Source of the DNA: Algoriphagus aquimarinus
GTDB taxonomy: Bacteria; Bacteroidota; Bacteroidia; Cytophagales; Cyclobacteriaceae
Assembly: GCF_007997215.1 (NCBI RefSeq)
Contig: NZ_VORW01000025.1
Span: 1-57,128, forward strand
DNA length: 57,128 nucleotides
Reading direction: 5' to 3'
Below are positions 1 through 8,976 of this stretch, one piece after another; within the stretch, counting starts at the first letter, position 1; each line of letters begins with the position of its first letter. The position numbers and the translations under genes were made by a program. The notes below the pieces were generated by a model that made no database searches, had not been told where the DNA came from, and saw only the letters and a list, made by a program, of their open reading frames with translations.

Positions 1-414
1 ACGTTCCAACTGCATCGAACTGGTTGTAGTCTGTGCCTAAAGCAAAGCCTTCGTTGTCCAGATCACCTGCATCGTCACCGTTCACAAAGCCAGCATACTC
101 AACTGTCGGAGTTGGTTCTGCATCTCCATAAGTGATGTCTCCAGTTACCGCAGTTACTGCTAGATCCAACTTGCCTACCTCAAAGGTGCTGCTGTTAAGC
201 GGAGTGAAGTTGTAGTTGTTATCCGTTGCTGTTCCTATTGCAATGGTCGTGTTGTACGTTCCAACTGCATCGAACTGGTTGTAGTCTGTGCCTAAAGCAA
301 AGCCTTCGTTGTCCAGATCACCTGCATCGTCACCGTTCACAAAGCCAGCATACTCAACTGTCGGAGTTGGTTCTGCATCTCCATAAGTGATGTCTCCAGT
401 TACCGCAGTTACTG
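1..414 (-). repeat. Tandem 255-bp MBG module repeat
   Basis: Bases 1-159 are identical to bases 256-414, so the repeat period is 255 bp (85 codons, frame-preserving). The first copy continues past the edge of the window, and the second copy diverges after 414 where it joins the upstream Ig-like region. Perfect DNA identity, including third codon positions, implies recent duplication or gene conversion. Confidence 0.92.
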
Positions 415-1525
415 ATAAATTCTTTTTTGAAACAAACAAAGTGCCCTGCGTTGAAGCTTGACTCGCTCCATCAGTTAAAAAAATATCAAAATTGTAAGAA
501 CCTGCACCTACATTAGCATCAACATTTAAAGTAAGTGTAGCTCCAGGGAATACATCACCACCAGCTGAATTAAATGTTTCAGATGGGCTAAAGCCACCAG
601 AAGTAACACCTGCTGGAAGACCTGAAACACTATACGTTCCATTGACAGTACCATTACTGCCTCTTGTAGAAGTAACAGCGTATGTTGGTGAACTTGCTGT
701 TCCATACGTAGAAGTTCCAGATTGAGAGCCTATAGACACAGTTCCTATTGATCCTGCAGTAGAACCAACAACCACAGTAAAACCCCAACCACCTGCGCTT
801 TGAACGCCAGTACCGTTTGCATATGCAGTAAATGAGTAACTTCCTGAAGCAACACTTGATCCTACAGACACACTAATAGGGAAATCATGGGCAATCCCAG
901 AATTCCCTGTAATAAAAGATATTACTGAACTTGTTAAATTAATTTGACTAGTACCAGTACCAATTGTTATTGATGGTGAACCTGTATTAATAAATGTTAA
1001 TGAAACAGCAATAGTTCCGTTATTTTTAGGTGCATCAACGGTAACACCAAGAGTGGTATTGTTGCTCCCTCCTGGTGAAAGACTGACCGTATTACTTTTG
1101 CTAGATGTAGTATTGTAACCAAAGGAACCTGAATCAGTAAACGTCCAGCTAGCCTCTGACCCCATGTTTCCATGAGCTTCCAAATTCAATGTTGCACCCA
1201 ATGCATCACCTTCTTCTGCTGTAGGCACATACCATGAAGTTGTAAACTCACCATTAGCATCAGCAATAACTGTCCAGGGTTCATGATAACCAGGATCTGA
1301 CCCTAAGGGATCACCATCAGCATGATAAACATGGAGGTCTACTTCTTCTCCCGGTTGGAATCCTAGACCAGTGATAATTGCAGTAGATCCAGGAGAATAA
1401 TCGTTCTTATCCGTAGTAACTGTAGCGGTACCGCCTTGGGCATTTACAGGAAAAGTGTTCCCAAGAAAAAACAGGAAAACCAAACTCAACAACCCTAAAA
1501 CCGAGGTTTTGTATAAATTTTTCAT
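1..1525 (-). CDS. Secreted MBG-repeat surface protein (3' part outside window)
   Basis: An open frame reads from an ATG at 1525 leftwards off the window edge, giving at least 508 codons. The N-terminus MKNLYKTSVLGLLSLVFLFF followed by LGNTFPVNAQG is a clear signal peptide with cleavage near residue 30. Residues ~32-125 form an Ig-like 'DKNDYSPGSTAIITG' module often found at the start of Bacteroidota secreted adhesins. Two Gly/Ser/Thr-rich Ig-like stretches follow. From about residue 370 there are tandem modules containing VTAVTGDITYGDAEPT and a following GFVNGDDAGDL; these match the MBG/YDG-type repeat family of large bacterial surface proteins. The repeat period is 85 residues (255 bp). Family knowledge suggests more repeats and a C-terminal T9SS sorting domain beyond the edge; this is inference. 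It probably acts as an extracellular adhesin or matrix protein. No ligand can be named. Confidence 0.85.
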   Translation of the reverse strand, partial: MKNLYKTSVLGLLSLVFLFFLGNTFPVNAQGGTATVTTDKNDYSPGSTAIITGLGFQPGEEVDLHVYHADGDPLGSDPGYHEPWTVIADANGEFTTSWYVPTAEEGDALGATLNLEAHGNMGSEASWTFTDSGSFGYNTTSSKSNTVSLSPGGSNNTTLGVTVDAPKNNGTIAVSLTFINTGSPSITIGTGTSQINLTSSVISFITGNSGIAHDFPISVSVGSSVASGSYSFTAYANGTGVQSAGGWGFTVVVGSTAGSIGTVSIGSQSGTSTYGTASSPTYAVTSTRGSNGTVNGTYSVSGLPAGVTSGGFSPSETFNSAGGDVFPGATLTLNVDANVGAGSYNFDIFLTDGASQASTQGTLFVSKKNLSVTAVTGDITYGDAEPTPTVEYAGFVNGDDAGDLDNEGFALGTDYNQFDAVGTYNTTIAIGTATDNNYNFTPLNSSTFEVGKLDLAVTAVTGDITYGDAEPTPTVEYAGFVNGDDAGDLDNEGFALGTDYNQFDAVGT

Positions 1526-2305
1526 AGGCTATTTCTTAAAAAATCCCACTCAAGCTGTCGACTAAACTCACTTACTAAAAAACACTAGTCCTCAATGGCT
1601 TAACTAGAATCATTAATCGTATTTAACAACATAGCTAAGAAAAAAAATTGTTATTTAAAAACACTTTTATGCAATACATATAATTTTTTATGCTTTTCGT
1701 GACAAAATTTAACTTTCAAACACTTTCGGAAATTGAAAAAACCGAATTAATGATGCTTTCACAATACTTTCGTCGCGTGTAATGAATTATAGCAAAACTT
1801 TAATCCCTTTTCTAAAAGTCGTGATAGAATAATAGCCAATTATCAAAAAGAAAAATCTACCAGGTACTTGACCAAAAAATGCATGAAACATCTCCCTCCT
1901 TTAAATCTTTGAAAACAATTTTTGAATGAGGTAGTTTTTACCTCCGAGCTACTACTCTTAAAAGTGAATTTTCACTTATAACTTAGACTACCCTTTGCTA
2001 TTCATGGCTATAAATCCTAGTTCATTTGTCTGATGAGGCCTTAAAATTTACTAACTCAGAGCTCGCCTTAATCAAGGAGTTTATAGAACCGCAATAACCA
2101 CAATCCATGATTTTATTTCAAAAAAGCAGTGCTTCAAACTATGATATGATTTTTGGTTTTTGAATTTCTTTGATATGTCTCAGAAATCTATTCACTTTTA
2201 TTTTGGAGAGAACATCTAAATACATTTCTTTGAATAAGAGTTTACTCAGATTACGCGCTCAAAATTACCCTTCAGTCTAACATACCAACACTTCGCCTAC
2301 TGTCA
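1526..2305. other. Gene-poor intergenic stretch
   Basis: About 780 bases without a convincing gene. The sequence is AT-rich with stop codons in all frames and only short open stretches. It separates the minus-strand MBG gene from the plus-strand acetyltransferase, so it must hold divergent promoters, but I could not pick out a full Bacteroidota TTG...TAnnTTTG promoter. Part of it may be decayed coding sequence, but I recognise no fragment. Confidence 0.5.
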
Positions 2306-2845
2306 ATGATTAAACTTTCAGAAGACTTAAGTATTCAAAAACTCACGGCTGCAGATCAACCCGAGCTGATTGAATTGATGCAGGAAATTTACATTCCTTC
2401 CTACAAACATATTTGGTCTGATTCAGGGGAATGGTATTTGGAACAAATGTATAATCCCGATGCATTTCAAAAAGACTTAGACAACCCAAAAAGCCACTAC
2501 TATTACGTGCTATATGAAGGTTGGAAAATCGGTATTTTGAAATACAGCTATCCAGAATCGCCCACTTTGATTGATTTCCCTAACTCACTACATCTTCACC
2601 GGATTTATATCAGCAAGGAATACCAAGGAAAAGGAGTAGCTGCCCAACTTATGAAAAGGGTTGAGTCCATAGCGCGAGAACGAGGTTTGAAATACATATG
2701 GCTAGAAGTGATGGACACTCAGCTTCAGGCTCAGCGTTTCTATAGGAAAATGGGTTTTGAGTGGATTTTCACTTACCACTTAGATTACAAAAAGTTACTT
2801 CCAAAGTATCGAGGCATTCAAATCTTGAGAAAAAGCTTGACCTAA
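2306..2845 (+). CDS. GNAT family N-acetyltransferase
   Basis: This 179-residue protein shows the GNAT fold. Motif A is seen at residues ~98-118, with the acetyl-CoA pyrophosphate-binding signature YQGKGVAAQL (Q/R-x-x-G-x-G/A type). Motif B follows near residues 140-152 (QAQRFYRKMGFE), typical of RimI-like enzymes that transfer acetyl from acetyl-CoA to an amine. The N-terminal half is the variable substrate-binding side, so the acceptor cannot be predicted. It has no signal peptide and is expected in the cytosol. The ATG start at 2306 is the first in frame. The gene stands alone between two intergenic stretches, beside a pseudogene, so the context gives no clue to its substrate. Confidence 0.88.
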   Translation: MIKLSEDLSIQKLTAADQPELIELMQEIYIPSYKHIWSDSGEWYLEQMYNPDAFQKDLDNPKSHYYYVLYEGWKIGILKYSYPESPTLIDFPNSLHLHRIYISKEYQGKGVAAQLMKRVESIARERGLKYIWLEVMDTQLQAQRFYRKMGFEWIFTYHLDYKKLLPKYRGIQILRKSLT

Positions 2846-2931
2846 TATCGAAGATTGGATTTTAGACATAGAACTGACAATCGCATATTTCAGCATGAAG
2901 ATTGAATCAGTAATTTTAAGAAATTGAAACT

Positions 2932-3619
2932 ATGCTGAAATCCATACTCTTTTCTGTTTTGTCACTAGTCATCGTTACTCTTGTCATATTTTTTTCAGAA
3001 GGAAAGTCTGAAACGAAATCAAAACAATTGGCTCAATCTGCCTAATTCAGTCTTGCTGATGACTCGGAGGAAAAGCAATTGGTGGGAGTATATTTTATGC
3101 CATCATGGAATACACCACCTAATCCAGCTGTAGATCGTGATAGTTTCTGGTCTTGCCTCACGGGTCAAGATGACTGTGCGAGTTTACAAAACACTGGAAT
3201 ATGGGGCCCAAAAGGAAGAATCTATAATGCTGGAAATCCCTATGAAGGCCCATATTTAGAGCGAAACCCCATCAAAGAGTTGAAGGGGTTTTATAAGCAA
3301 GATGATCCGGAGGTTATCAAAAAGCAACTCGAGTAAATGAAGAGTTATGGGATGGGACATGAGACCTGCTGGCGGCACTTGGCCTCAGCCATCTGGATCC
3401 CCAAGTGAACCTCAGAAAGACAGAGTTCACAGCGACAAAAACTCGTTCACAGCCATGCTCAAGGAGTCTCAGAAAACCTCGAGGAAATATCGTTCCAGCA
3501 ACGGAAACACAGTAATGATCTGCTGCTGGAACGAGTATTTGGAAGGTAATTACATAGAGCCTACCGAAGGACACGGATTCGATTACTTAGAAGCTATACA
3601 AAACGCATTCGGTAACTAA
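2932..3619 (+). pseudogene. Decayed GH71/GH99-like (WbsX-like) secreted glycosidase
   Basis: Three remnants of one gene lie in order. The first, from ATG 2932, encodes a hydrophobic signal segment (MLKSILFSVLSLVIVTLVIF) and ends at an in-frame TAA at 3043-3045. Reading on in the same frame gives VGVYFMPSWNTPP and DRDSFWSCLTGQDDC up to a second in-frame TAA after KKQLE (~3334-3336). The C-terminal remnant lies in another frame (~3350-3619), begins GWDMRPAGGTWPQPSG and contains CCWNEYLEGNYIEPTEGHGF. The W-NE-x-x-EG-x-x-IEP pattern is characteristic of glycoside hydrolase family 71/99-like and WbsX-type proteins. Only about 215 residues remain of a family usually near 350-400, so the catalytic middle is deleted. 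The deletion joint sits at a tandem ATGGGATGGG (3347-3356). A working product is very unlikely. Confidence 0.75.
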
Positions 3620-3624
3620 TCCAG

Positions 3625-6600
3625 TTAAAGAGCTTCTTCAAGTGCTTTCCTGATTTTAGTGAATTCATCCTTGACGGAAGAAAAACCGTCTGTTTTGATA
3701 TTTTCCATTAATGCACCAATCATTTCAAAGTGCTCCAGTTCCGCTACTTTTTGGCCCTTGTTTCCAGCCAGATCCCAAAGCTTCAAGTATTCATGAGTAA
3801 TTTCTCCATCCTTGGGCTTGGTAATACCCAACAGAAACTGAGTCAACATAATATTAGCATAATGAGACATCATCCAGAAGTCATCTTTCTTTTTTGTGTC
3901 CTCATTTATTCCATCGAAAATCTTCTGCATTGCCTTCCTAGCATCCAAATCAATTAATCGAATACTGTCTTTGCCTTGTAGTAAACTCTGAATTCGTGCA
4001 AGTGTCAACCAATTGGTCAATGGATAAGCATCTTTATTTTCAGAAGATATACTGGCTTCCTTATAGGCATTGATCGACTGCGCCAGTGCTTCCATTACAT
4101 CTTTTTGTGATGAGCCATTGAGCAAATGCATTTTACGTTTATAAGCACTTCCGATCAAAGACCATCTTTCCGCACTTGCTCCAAAATGATTCCCAAGCCC
4201 CTCTAGATCAGTGATTACTTTGTCTATCATTTTGACTGCTTCCTTTAAGTCAATTTTCTTAGCAGCAAATTTCTGAAGGGAAAGTTTGGCTTGAATATTA
4301 CAGTATTTCTCAAATCCCTTGATAGTGTATTCTGATTTTTTGGATTTCATGAGTTTCTCGAAGCAGTCACATGATTTCTCATATTCCTGCAATCCAGCAT
4401 AGATTCCTGCAGATAACTCCTGTATTCTATCAGTGAGCATGTTTCTGTTTTTCATCTTTTCCAAAACCAGATCAATCCGTGTAAGGATGTATTCATGATC
4501 ATAATTATTGGCAGCCATAGACTCGAAGGTATTCTGAAGCTCTATCTCCACTTCCTCGCTCACCAATAAATCATCTTCATTTCCTTGGCCCGAACCGTCT
4601 TCAGTCAGTTTATAAAAGGGATCTCCATAGCACTGAAAGGCTCCCCAGGTATTGGTCCTATGGCCAAATTCTTCGTAAATCCTTTTCCTTGCCCGCTTCA
4701 CGGATTCACCAAATCCCAACCCATCGAACATGTTACTATAAAACAATTGGGAAAACTTCAGAGCCGCAGCATCGTCCACAGCCCATCCGGCCACGATCAC
4801 TGCCCTGGCTCCATTGTAGATAAGCTGGGTTCCAATATTGGCAGCAAACTTATTTCTATATAAGCTTCCCTCCTCTGCTTTCTTATCTATCAATCCAAGG
4901 TAACAGCAGTTCACAAAAACTAACTCAGCTGAAGAACTCATCCCTGCTATCTGGCTTGGCGTCAAAAAAGTATCGTTGCCTATCACCATTCCTGTAGAGC
5001 GGTTTGGCCCATGTCTGTATACGCCATGACCAGCCAGGTGTATGATTTTATGATTTCTGGAGAAAAGCTTGAGAATAATATCTGTTGCAGAACTGCTTAT
5101 TAAGCTTTGGATCTCATAATTATTTTTCTTGAGTATGCCTACTACAGTTTCCGCTTCTCGCAATGCTCCAGGAAGTTGGGGCATAAACTTATCGAGCATG
5201 GGATCTCCTACTACCAACGCTGTTTTGGCACTTACCCGCGCTATTTTTTCTCGGAATTGCATGGAAGCAAGCTGTCGAACCATCCCAGTATGTACACAGA
5301 GCGGCACCGCATCTACATCTTCTTGGATCATTTCCCAAGGATATTCCGCTGAGGCCACATCCAATATCCAAGAGACATTATTAAGGCGCTTCACTTCCTC
5401 CTTGAACTGATAAGGTATTAATAGCTCAAACATGGTTTTTGCTATTTCGGGAGAATATTGATTTTCCAACGTCATCCTTTTTAGCAGCACCTCCAGCGTT
5501 TTATCATTAGCCGGCATGTATTCTACCTTCTCACTAGCGCCATTTGAAGCGATGGACATTCGTATGGAATCCTCAAACTCATCCGTCTCTCTTAATTTCA
5601 ATTCATGACATACGCTCACTCTTGTCCACCAATCATTTGCATAATCATATGGGATTCTCCAGCGCTTGCCTAAGGTATAATTCAGGCCCTTCTCATTGAA
5701 TACTATATTGAATTCCTTACTGTCATCCACTTCTAAGCGCTGGATAGTTTTTAGGATAGAAAGTGCCTTATCATTGAAAATCTCTATGATTTCCACTTCT
5801 TCAATCCCTTTAATCTCTCCTTTGTAAACTCTATCTATACTTTTATTTGCTCTCTGAATACCCAAAATAATGGCGCGCACAGAGCTTTCCGTGGAAAGGC
5901 CTCCATAGGCATTTGCAATTGCAATTACAGATATACCATTAATAGCAGGACTGCTATTTTCATCCAGCGAAGTTCTATTTTCTTCTTCTTTTTTGATAGT
6001 CAGATACCTAGCAACACCCTTCTCTATGGAGTTCATTAGGGCAAAAGATGATAATTCCCCAGGAACGCCCAAACCTACAATCACTCCTCCTTTAAATGAA
6101 CGTTTCGCCAAATCCTCGTTAAGGATAATCTGATTTGTGCCAATCGGTCCTGGATACAAACCTAAGCCATGAAGTCTCGTCAACTCACCATCTAACTGAC
6201 GATCAATCGCGAGCTCTGTAGTGAGAATAGCATCGTATTGAAAATGACCGGCAAGCACTGGATATTTGGCGTATTTCAAATCACCGTGACTCACCGAAAC
6301 CAGCATTGGCTTTTCTTCATGCCATTTTTCCTCTACCTCTTCCACACCCAAAATGGTATTTATCACTTTCTCTTCACTGATATCAAAAATCTCGGTTTCT
6401 GTAGGAGCAAACTCGCGCTCCTCTCCTCTAGATTTTGGAAGGCTATTTTGAAGTCTTTTCGTGCTCCCATAAATCAGCAAATCTTCTATGCCTGCAAACA
6501 GATTCTTTTCCTTAGAAAGTCCTCCATGTGTCACATTAGCATAGTAAACTTGCTTCTTGTCATGGAAATCTTTTGGGATTCCCGATGCCCAAGTAACACT

Positions 6601-8976
6601 CTCATCGCCAGAATTGGTCGCATAGAATTCCAGTTTTCCGTCCTCAATATTCAGATTAGAAACCGTGAAGCTTTTCTTTCCACTCTGACCTGCGATATAG
6701 GTTACATTGGAATAGTCAATTTTATCGGCAACTTTCAACACAGCTTCTTGATGCTTGGCAAATTCATCAAGTACCTTTTGGGAAGGTATTGGCCAGGAAT
6801 TATCACCGGATGCAGCACGCATTCTTTCCCATAATTTCCTGTCAGAGAAATCATGTCTAGCATCTTTACTGATTGGCAAAAGATTAAGAATTCCAGGGAA
6901 ATTACAGAATACCTCCAAAAGCTCTTTGGTGGAATGCTTGATGTCTATTTTCCCAAGTAATTGGATGAGGCTATCCTTACCAAAAAGAACATAAGGAATA
7001 CGATAGGAACCACCCAAAGGTGATCCTAAGAATACAGCACGGAATCCGATTGAACTATTAAGTTTCTCCCAAGTAGCCTTATGATACACTATAAAATCCC
7101 GAACCAAGACTCCTCCCATACTATGAGCTACGATTTTGATAGGCTGCTTGTGAAGCAAAAGTTCGTTGATCTTAGCTTCAAAAAGAGCAGCGGATTCTTT
7201 CAGCGTAATTCTCCAATCAAATTGAAAAGTGACTATATCGTAACTACTGGAAAGTTTGTCTCCAAGATTTCCATAGGAAGTTTTGATCAGTGAATGAGGG
7301 GATAGTTTTCCCTTCACATCAGCATCATAGGCCAAATTCTTCAATTCTCCTTTTAGGAAGCGCCAATAATTGATCCAGAGCAAATCATCTTTCTCTCCAA
7401 TATTTGAGCCCATGATACCGGGAATAATAATAGCAATTGCACGGTTTCCGGACACATTATCACTTTTGTATGCGCCAGACTCTATTCCTGCTATTCCTCT
7501 TTCTTTATCTGCAAGCTTCAACTCAAAACCATCCGTAACAGCAGAAAGACCAGCTATCAAAGCTTTTAAGGTGTTTGGAGTACAGAAGTATTTGAAATGA
7601 TTGATATCACCACTTTTCTCTATATAGACATACACTTTTCCTGAGACTCGTCTCGAACCCCATTTCATGCTTTCGGTGTCTACTACCAAGTCATTTTTCC
7701 TCATAAAGAAAAATTTACCCAGAATCACCACAAGCGTCTTAAAGCTTAGACTCAATTCGCCACTTCCTCCCACTACATATAGAGGAAAGTCAATTTTAAT
7801 TTCTGAAGCTTGGTAATTCATCGCCTTGATGAAAGGTGATTGCGGGTTCATGGCTTCTAATCCAGGCAAAACATCCACATCATCTTTGCAGGCCACCGCC
7901 TCCATAAGAAACTCCTTGAAGGCAACGAAAATAGGATTCCCTACCTGTCCTACTGCCAGCCCTACCAGATTGAAGGTGACGTTCAAGAAGATATTAAGTC
8001 GATTTGAAGCTAGTGTCGTGCCGTTGGCCGGACATGCCACCCGCACCATAGACTTAACTTTGATTTTTTTGGTTTTAAGAATATCGCTGATTTGCTTGAT
8101 TACTTTCTGATCAACTACTCTATCATGCTTTTTCAAAAGCTCAATCTCCGTTTCATCAAATCCCCTGGAATCCGTAGAAAATCGAGCCAGCAAATCCGCC
8201 AATAAACCACCACGTGAATGACTTACAAGATCCAATTCAATTCCTGAGGGGAGGACTTTAACTAATTCCAGAATATTTTCCAGTGGACTTGCAGTCAGTG
8301 TTCTATGCTGGAAGGCAAGCAAATGATTCTTGCCGTAGCCCTTAATCAAGTCCTTCCATTCCTTAGAATCTTTCAAATCTCCGAAGGAACTAAACGTGGA
8401 AGAAGCAGTGCCATGCAATAGAAGTAAATAGCGACTGCTTACATCCAGATCTGCTTCTTTGCTCGTTTCGCTAAATTTTAGCTTACCCAATTCTATTTCT
8501 GGAGAACAAGCAGCCAGTACACCATATTCAACTTCTTTGAAATCTTCAGCGGGAAAGGCCAATTGCTTGTTTTCCAGGTTTGTGGCCATTTCCAGCATTT
8601 TGGGCTTAATGATGTTCTTTTTCACAAAGACCTTCACCAGCTTAATACCTATCTTTTTGATTATCCCCCGATCCTGCTCACTAGATTCTAATTCATCTGG
8701 CAAATAGAGTTCATCTCCATCTGCCGAGCGTTTGATTTCCTGCTGAAAAAGTGTGGTTAGGGATTCATTATCCGCCATCCAGACGGTATTGTCTTCAAAT
8801 TCAAACTCAACTATTTTATTATCATCTATTTCGAGAATTTGCTCGGGTATATCTCCCCTAGTGGGACTTTCCACCGTATATGCCTGATCCAGTTGGTAAA
8901 GTTCGAATCCCCGATCATCTCCAGTGAGGTAAGAAGAATGATCCTGTCCTTTAAGCTTGATTTTCAAAGTAGCCAT
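3625..8976 (-). CDS. Giant two-hydrolase + CHAT protease fusion protein
   Basis: This protein has 1783 residues and no signal peptide or clear membrane segment, so it is probably cytosolic. Residues ~180-460 form an alpha/beta-hydrolase-like domain: oxyanion strand LLLLHGT at ~184 and nucleophile elbow VSHSRGG with S254. Residues ~510-840 form a second, LCAT/PGAP1-like hydrolase: IIIPGIMGSN at ~517, elbow VAHSMGG with S619, and candidate His in VTHGG ~817. Residues ~890-1110 are an unrecognised alpha/beta region. Residues ~1245-1455 are a CHAT (caspase/separase-like) domain: HLAGHG with H1317 and VFVNCC with C1358 as the likely nucleophile, ending in WGAFQCYGDPFY. The last ~300 residues are helical and TPR-like. 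CHAT proteases act in regulated proteolysis and antiphage defence; the two lipase-like domains suggest a linked membrane or ester target, which is inference. The gene is solitary. Confidence 0.85.
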   Translation of the reverse strand: MATLKIKLKGQDHSSYLTGDDRGFELYQLDQAYTVESPTRGDIPEQILEIDDNKIVEFEFEDNTVWMADNESLTTLFQQEIKRSADGDELYLPDELESSEQDRGIIKKIGIKLVKVFVKKNIIKPKMLEMATNLENKQLAFPAEDFKEVEYGVLAACSPEIELGKLKFSETSKEADLDVSSRYLLLLHGTASSTFSSFGDLKDSKEWKDLIKGYGKNHLLAFQHRTLTASPLENILELVKVLPSGIELDLVSHSRGGLLADLLARFSTDSRGFDETEIELLKKHDRVVDQKVIKQISDILKTKKIKVKSMVRVACPANGTTLASNRLNIFLNVTFNLVGLAVGQVGNPIFVAFKEFLMEAVACKDDVDVLPGLEAMNPQSPFIKAMNYQASEIKIDFPLYVVGGSGELSLSFKTLVVILGKFFFMRKNDLVVDTESMKWGSRRVSGKVYVYIEKSGDINHFKYFCTPNTLKALIAGLSAVTDGFELKLADKERGIAGIESGAYKSDNVSGNRAIAIIIPGIMGSNIGEKDDLLWINYWRFLKGELKNLAYDADVKGKLSPHSLIKTSYGNLGDKLSSSYDIVTFQFDWRITLKESAALFEAKINELLLHKQPIKIVAHSMGGVLVRDFIVYHKATWEKLNSSIGFRAVFLGSPLGGSYRIPYVLFGKDSLIQLLGKIDIKHSTKELLEVFCNFPGILNLLPISKDARHDFSDRKLWERMRAASGDNSWPIPSQKVLDEFAKHQEAVLKVADKIDYSNVTYIAGQSGKKSFTVSNLNIEDGKLEFYATNSGDESVTWASGIPKDFHDKKQVYYANVTHGGLSKEKNLFAGIEDLLIYGSTKRLQNSLPKSRGEEREFAPTETEIFDISEEKVINTILGVEEVEEKWHEEKPMLVSVSHGDLKYAKYPVLAGHFQYDAILTTELAIDRQLDGELTRLHGLGLYPGPIGTNQIILNEDLAKRSFKGGVIVGLGVPGELSSFALMNSIEKGVARYLTIKKEEENRTSLDENSSPAINGISVIAIANAYGGLSTESSVRAIILGIQRANKSIDRVYKGEIKGIEEVEIIEIFNDKALSILKTIQRLEVDDSKEFNIVFNEKGLNYTLGKRWRIPYDYANDWWTRVSVCHELKLRETDEFEDSIRMSIASNGASEKVEYMPANDKTLEVLLKRMTLENQYSPEIAKTMFELLIPYQFKEEVKRLNNVSWILDVASAEYPWEMIQEDVDAVPLCVHTGMVRQLASMQFREKIARVSAKTALVVGDPMLDKFMPQLPGALREAETVVGILKKNNYEIQSLISSSATDIILKLFSRNHKIIHLAGHGVYRHGPNRSTGMVIGNDTFLTPSQIAGMSSSAELVFVNCCYLGLIDKKAEEGSLYRNKFAANIGTQLIYNGARAVIVAGWAVDDAAALKFSQLFYSNMFDGLGFGESVKRARKRIYEEFGHRTNTWGAFQCYGDPFYKLTEDGSGQGNEDDLLVSEEVEIELQNTFESMAANNYDHEYILTRIDLVLEKMKNRNMLTDRIQELSAGIYAGLQEYEKSCDCFEKLMKSKKSEYTIKGFEKYCNIQAKLSLQKFAAKKIDLKEAVKMIDKVITDLEGLGNHFGASAERWSLIGSAYKRKMHLLNGSSQKDVMEALAQSINAYKEASISSENKDAYPLTNWLTLARIQSLLQGKDSIRLIDLDARKAMQKIFDGINEDTKKKDDFWMMSHYANIMLTQFLLGITKPKDGEITHEYLKLWDLAGNKGQKVAELEHFEMIGALMENIKTDGFSSVKDEFTKIRKALEEAL

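Noticed and set aside
1..414. Short direct repeats at the left edge as a possible CRISPR array
   Set aside because: The repeat unit is 255 bp, in frame, has no unique spacers and encodes MBG protein modules.
6238..6834. A 198-codon plus-strand frame opposite the CHAT fusion gene
   Set aside because: It lies fully antisense to a strongly supported gene, has low-complexity Phe/Ile/Leu composition and no recognisable domain.
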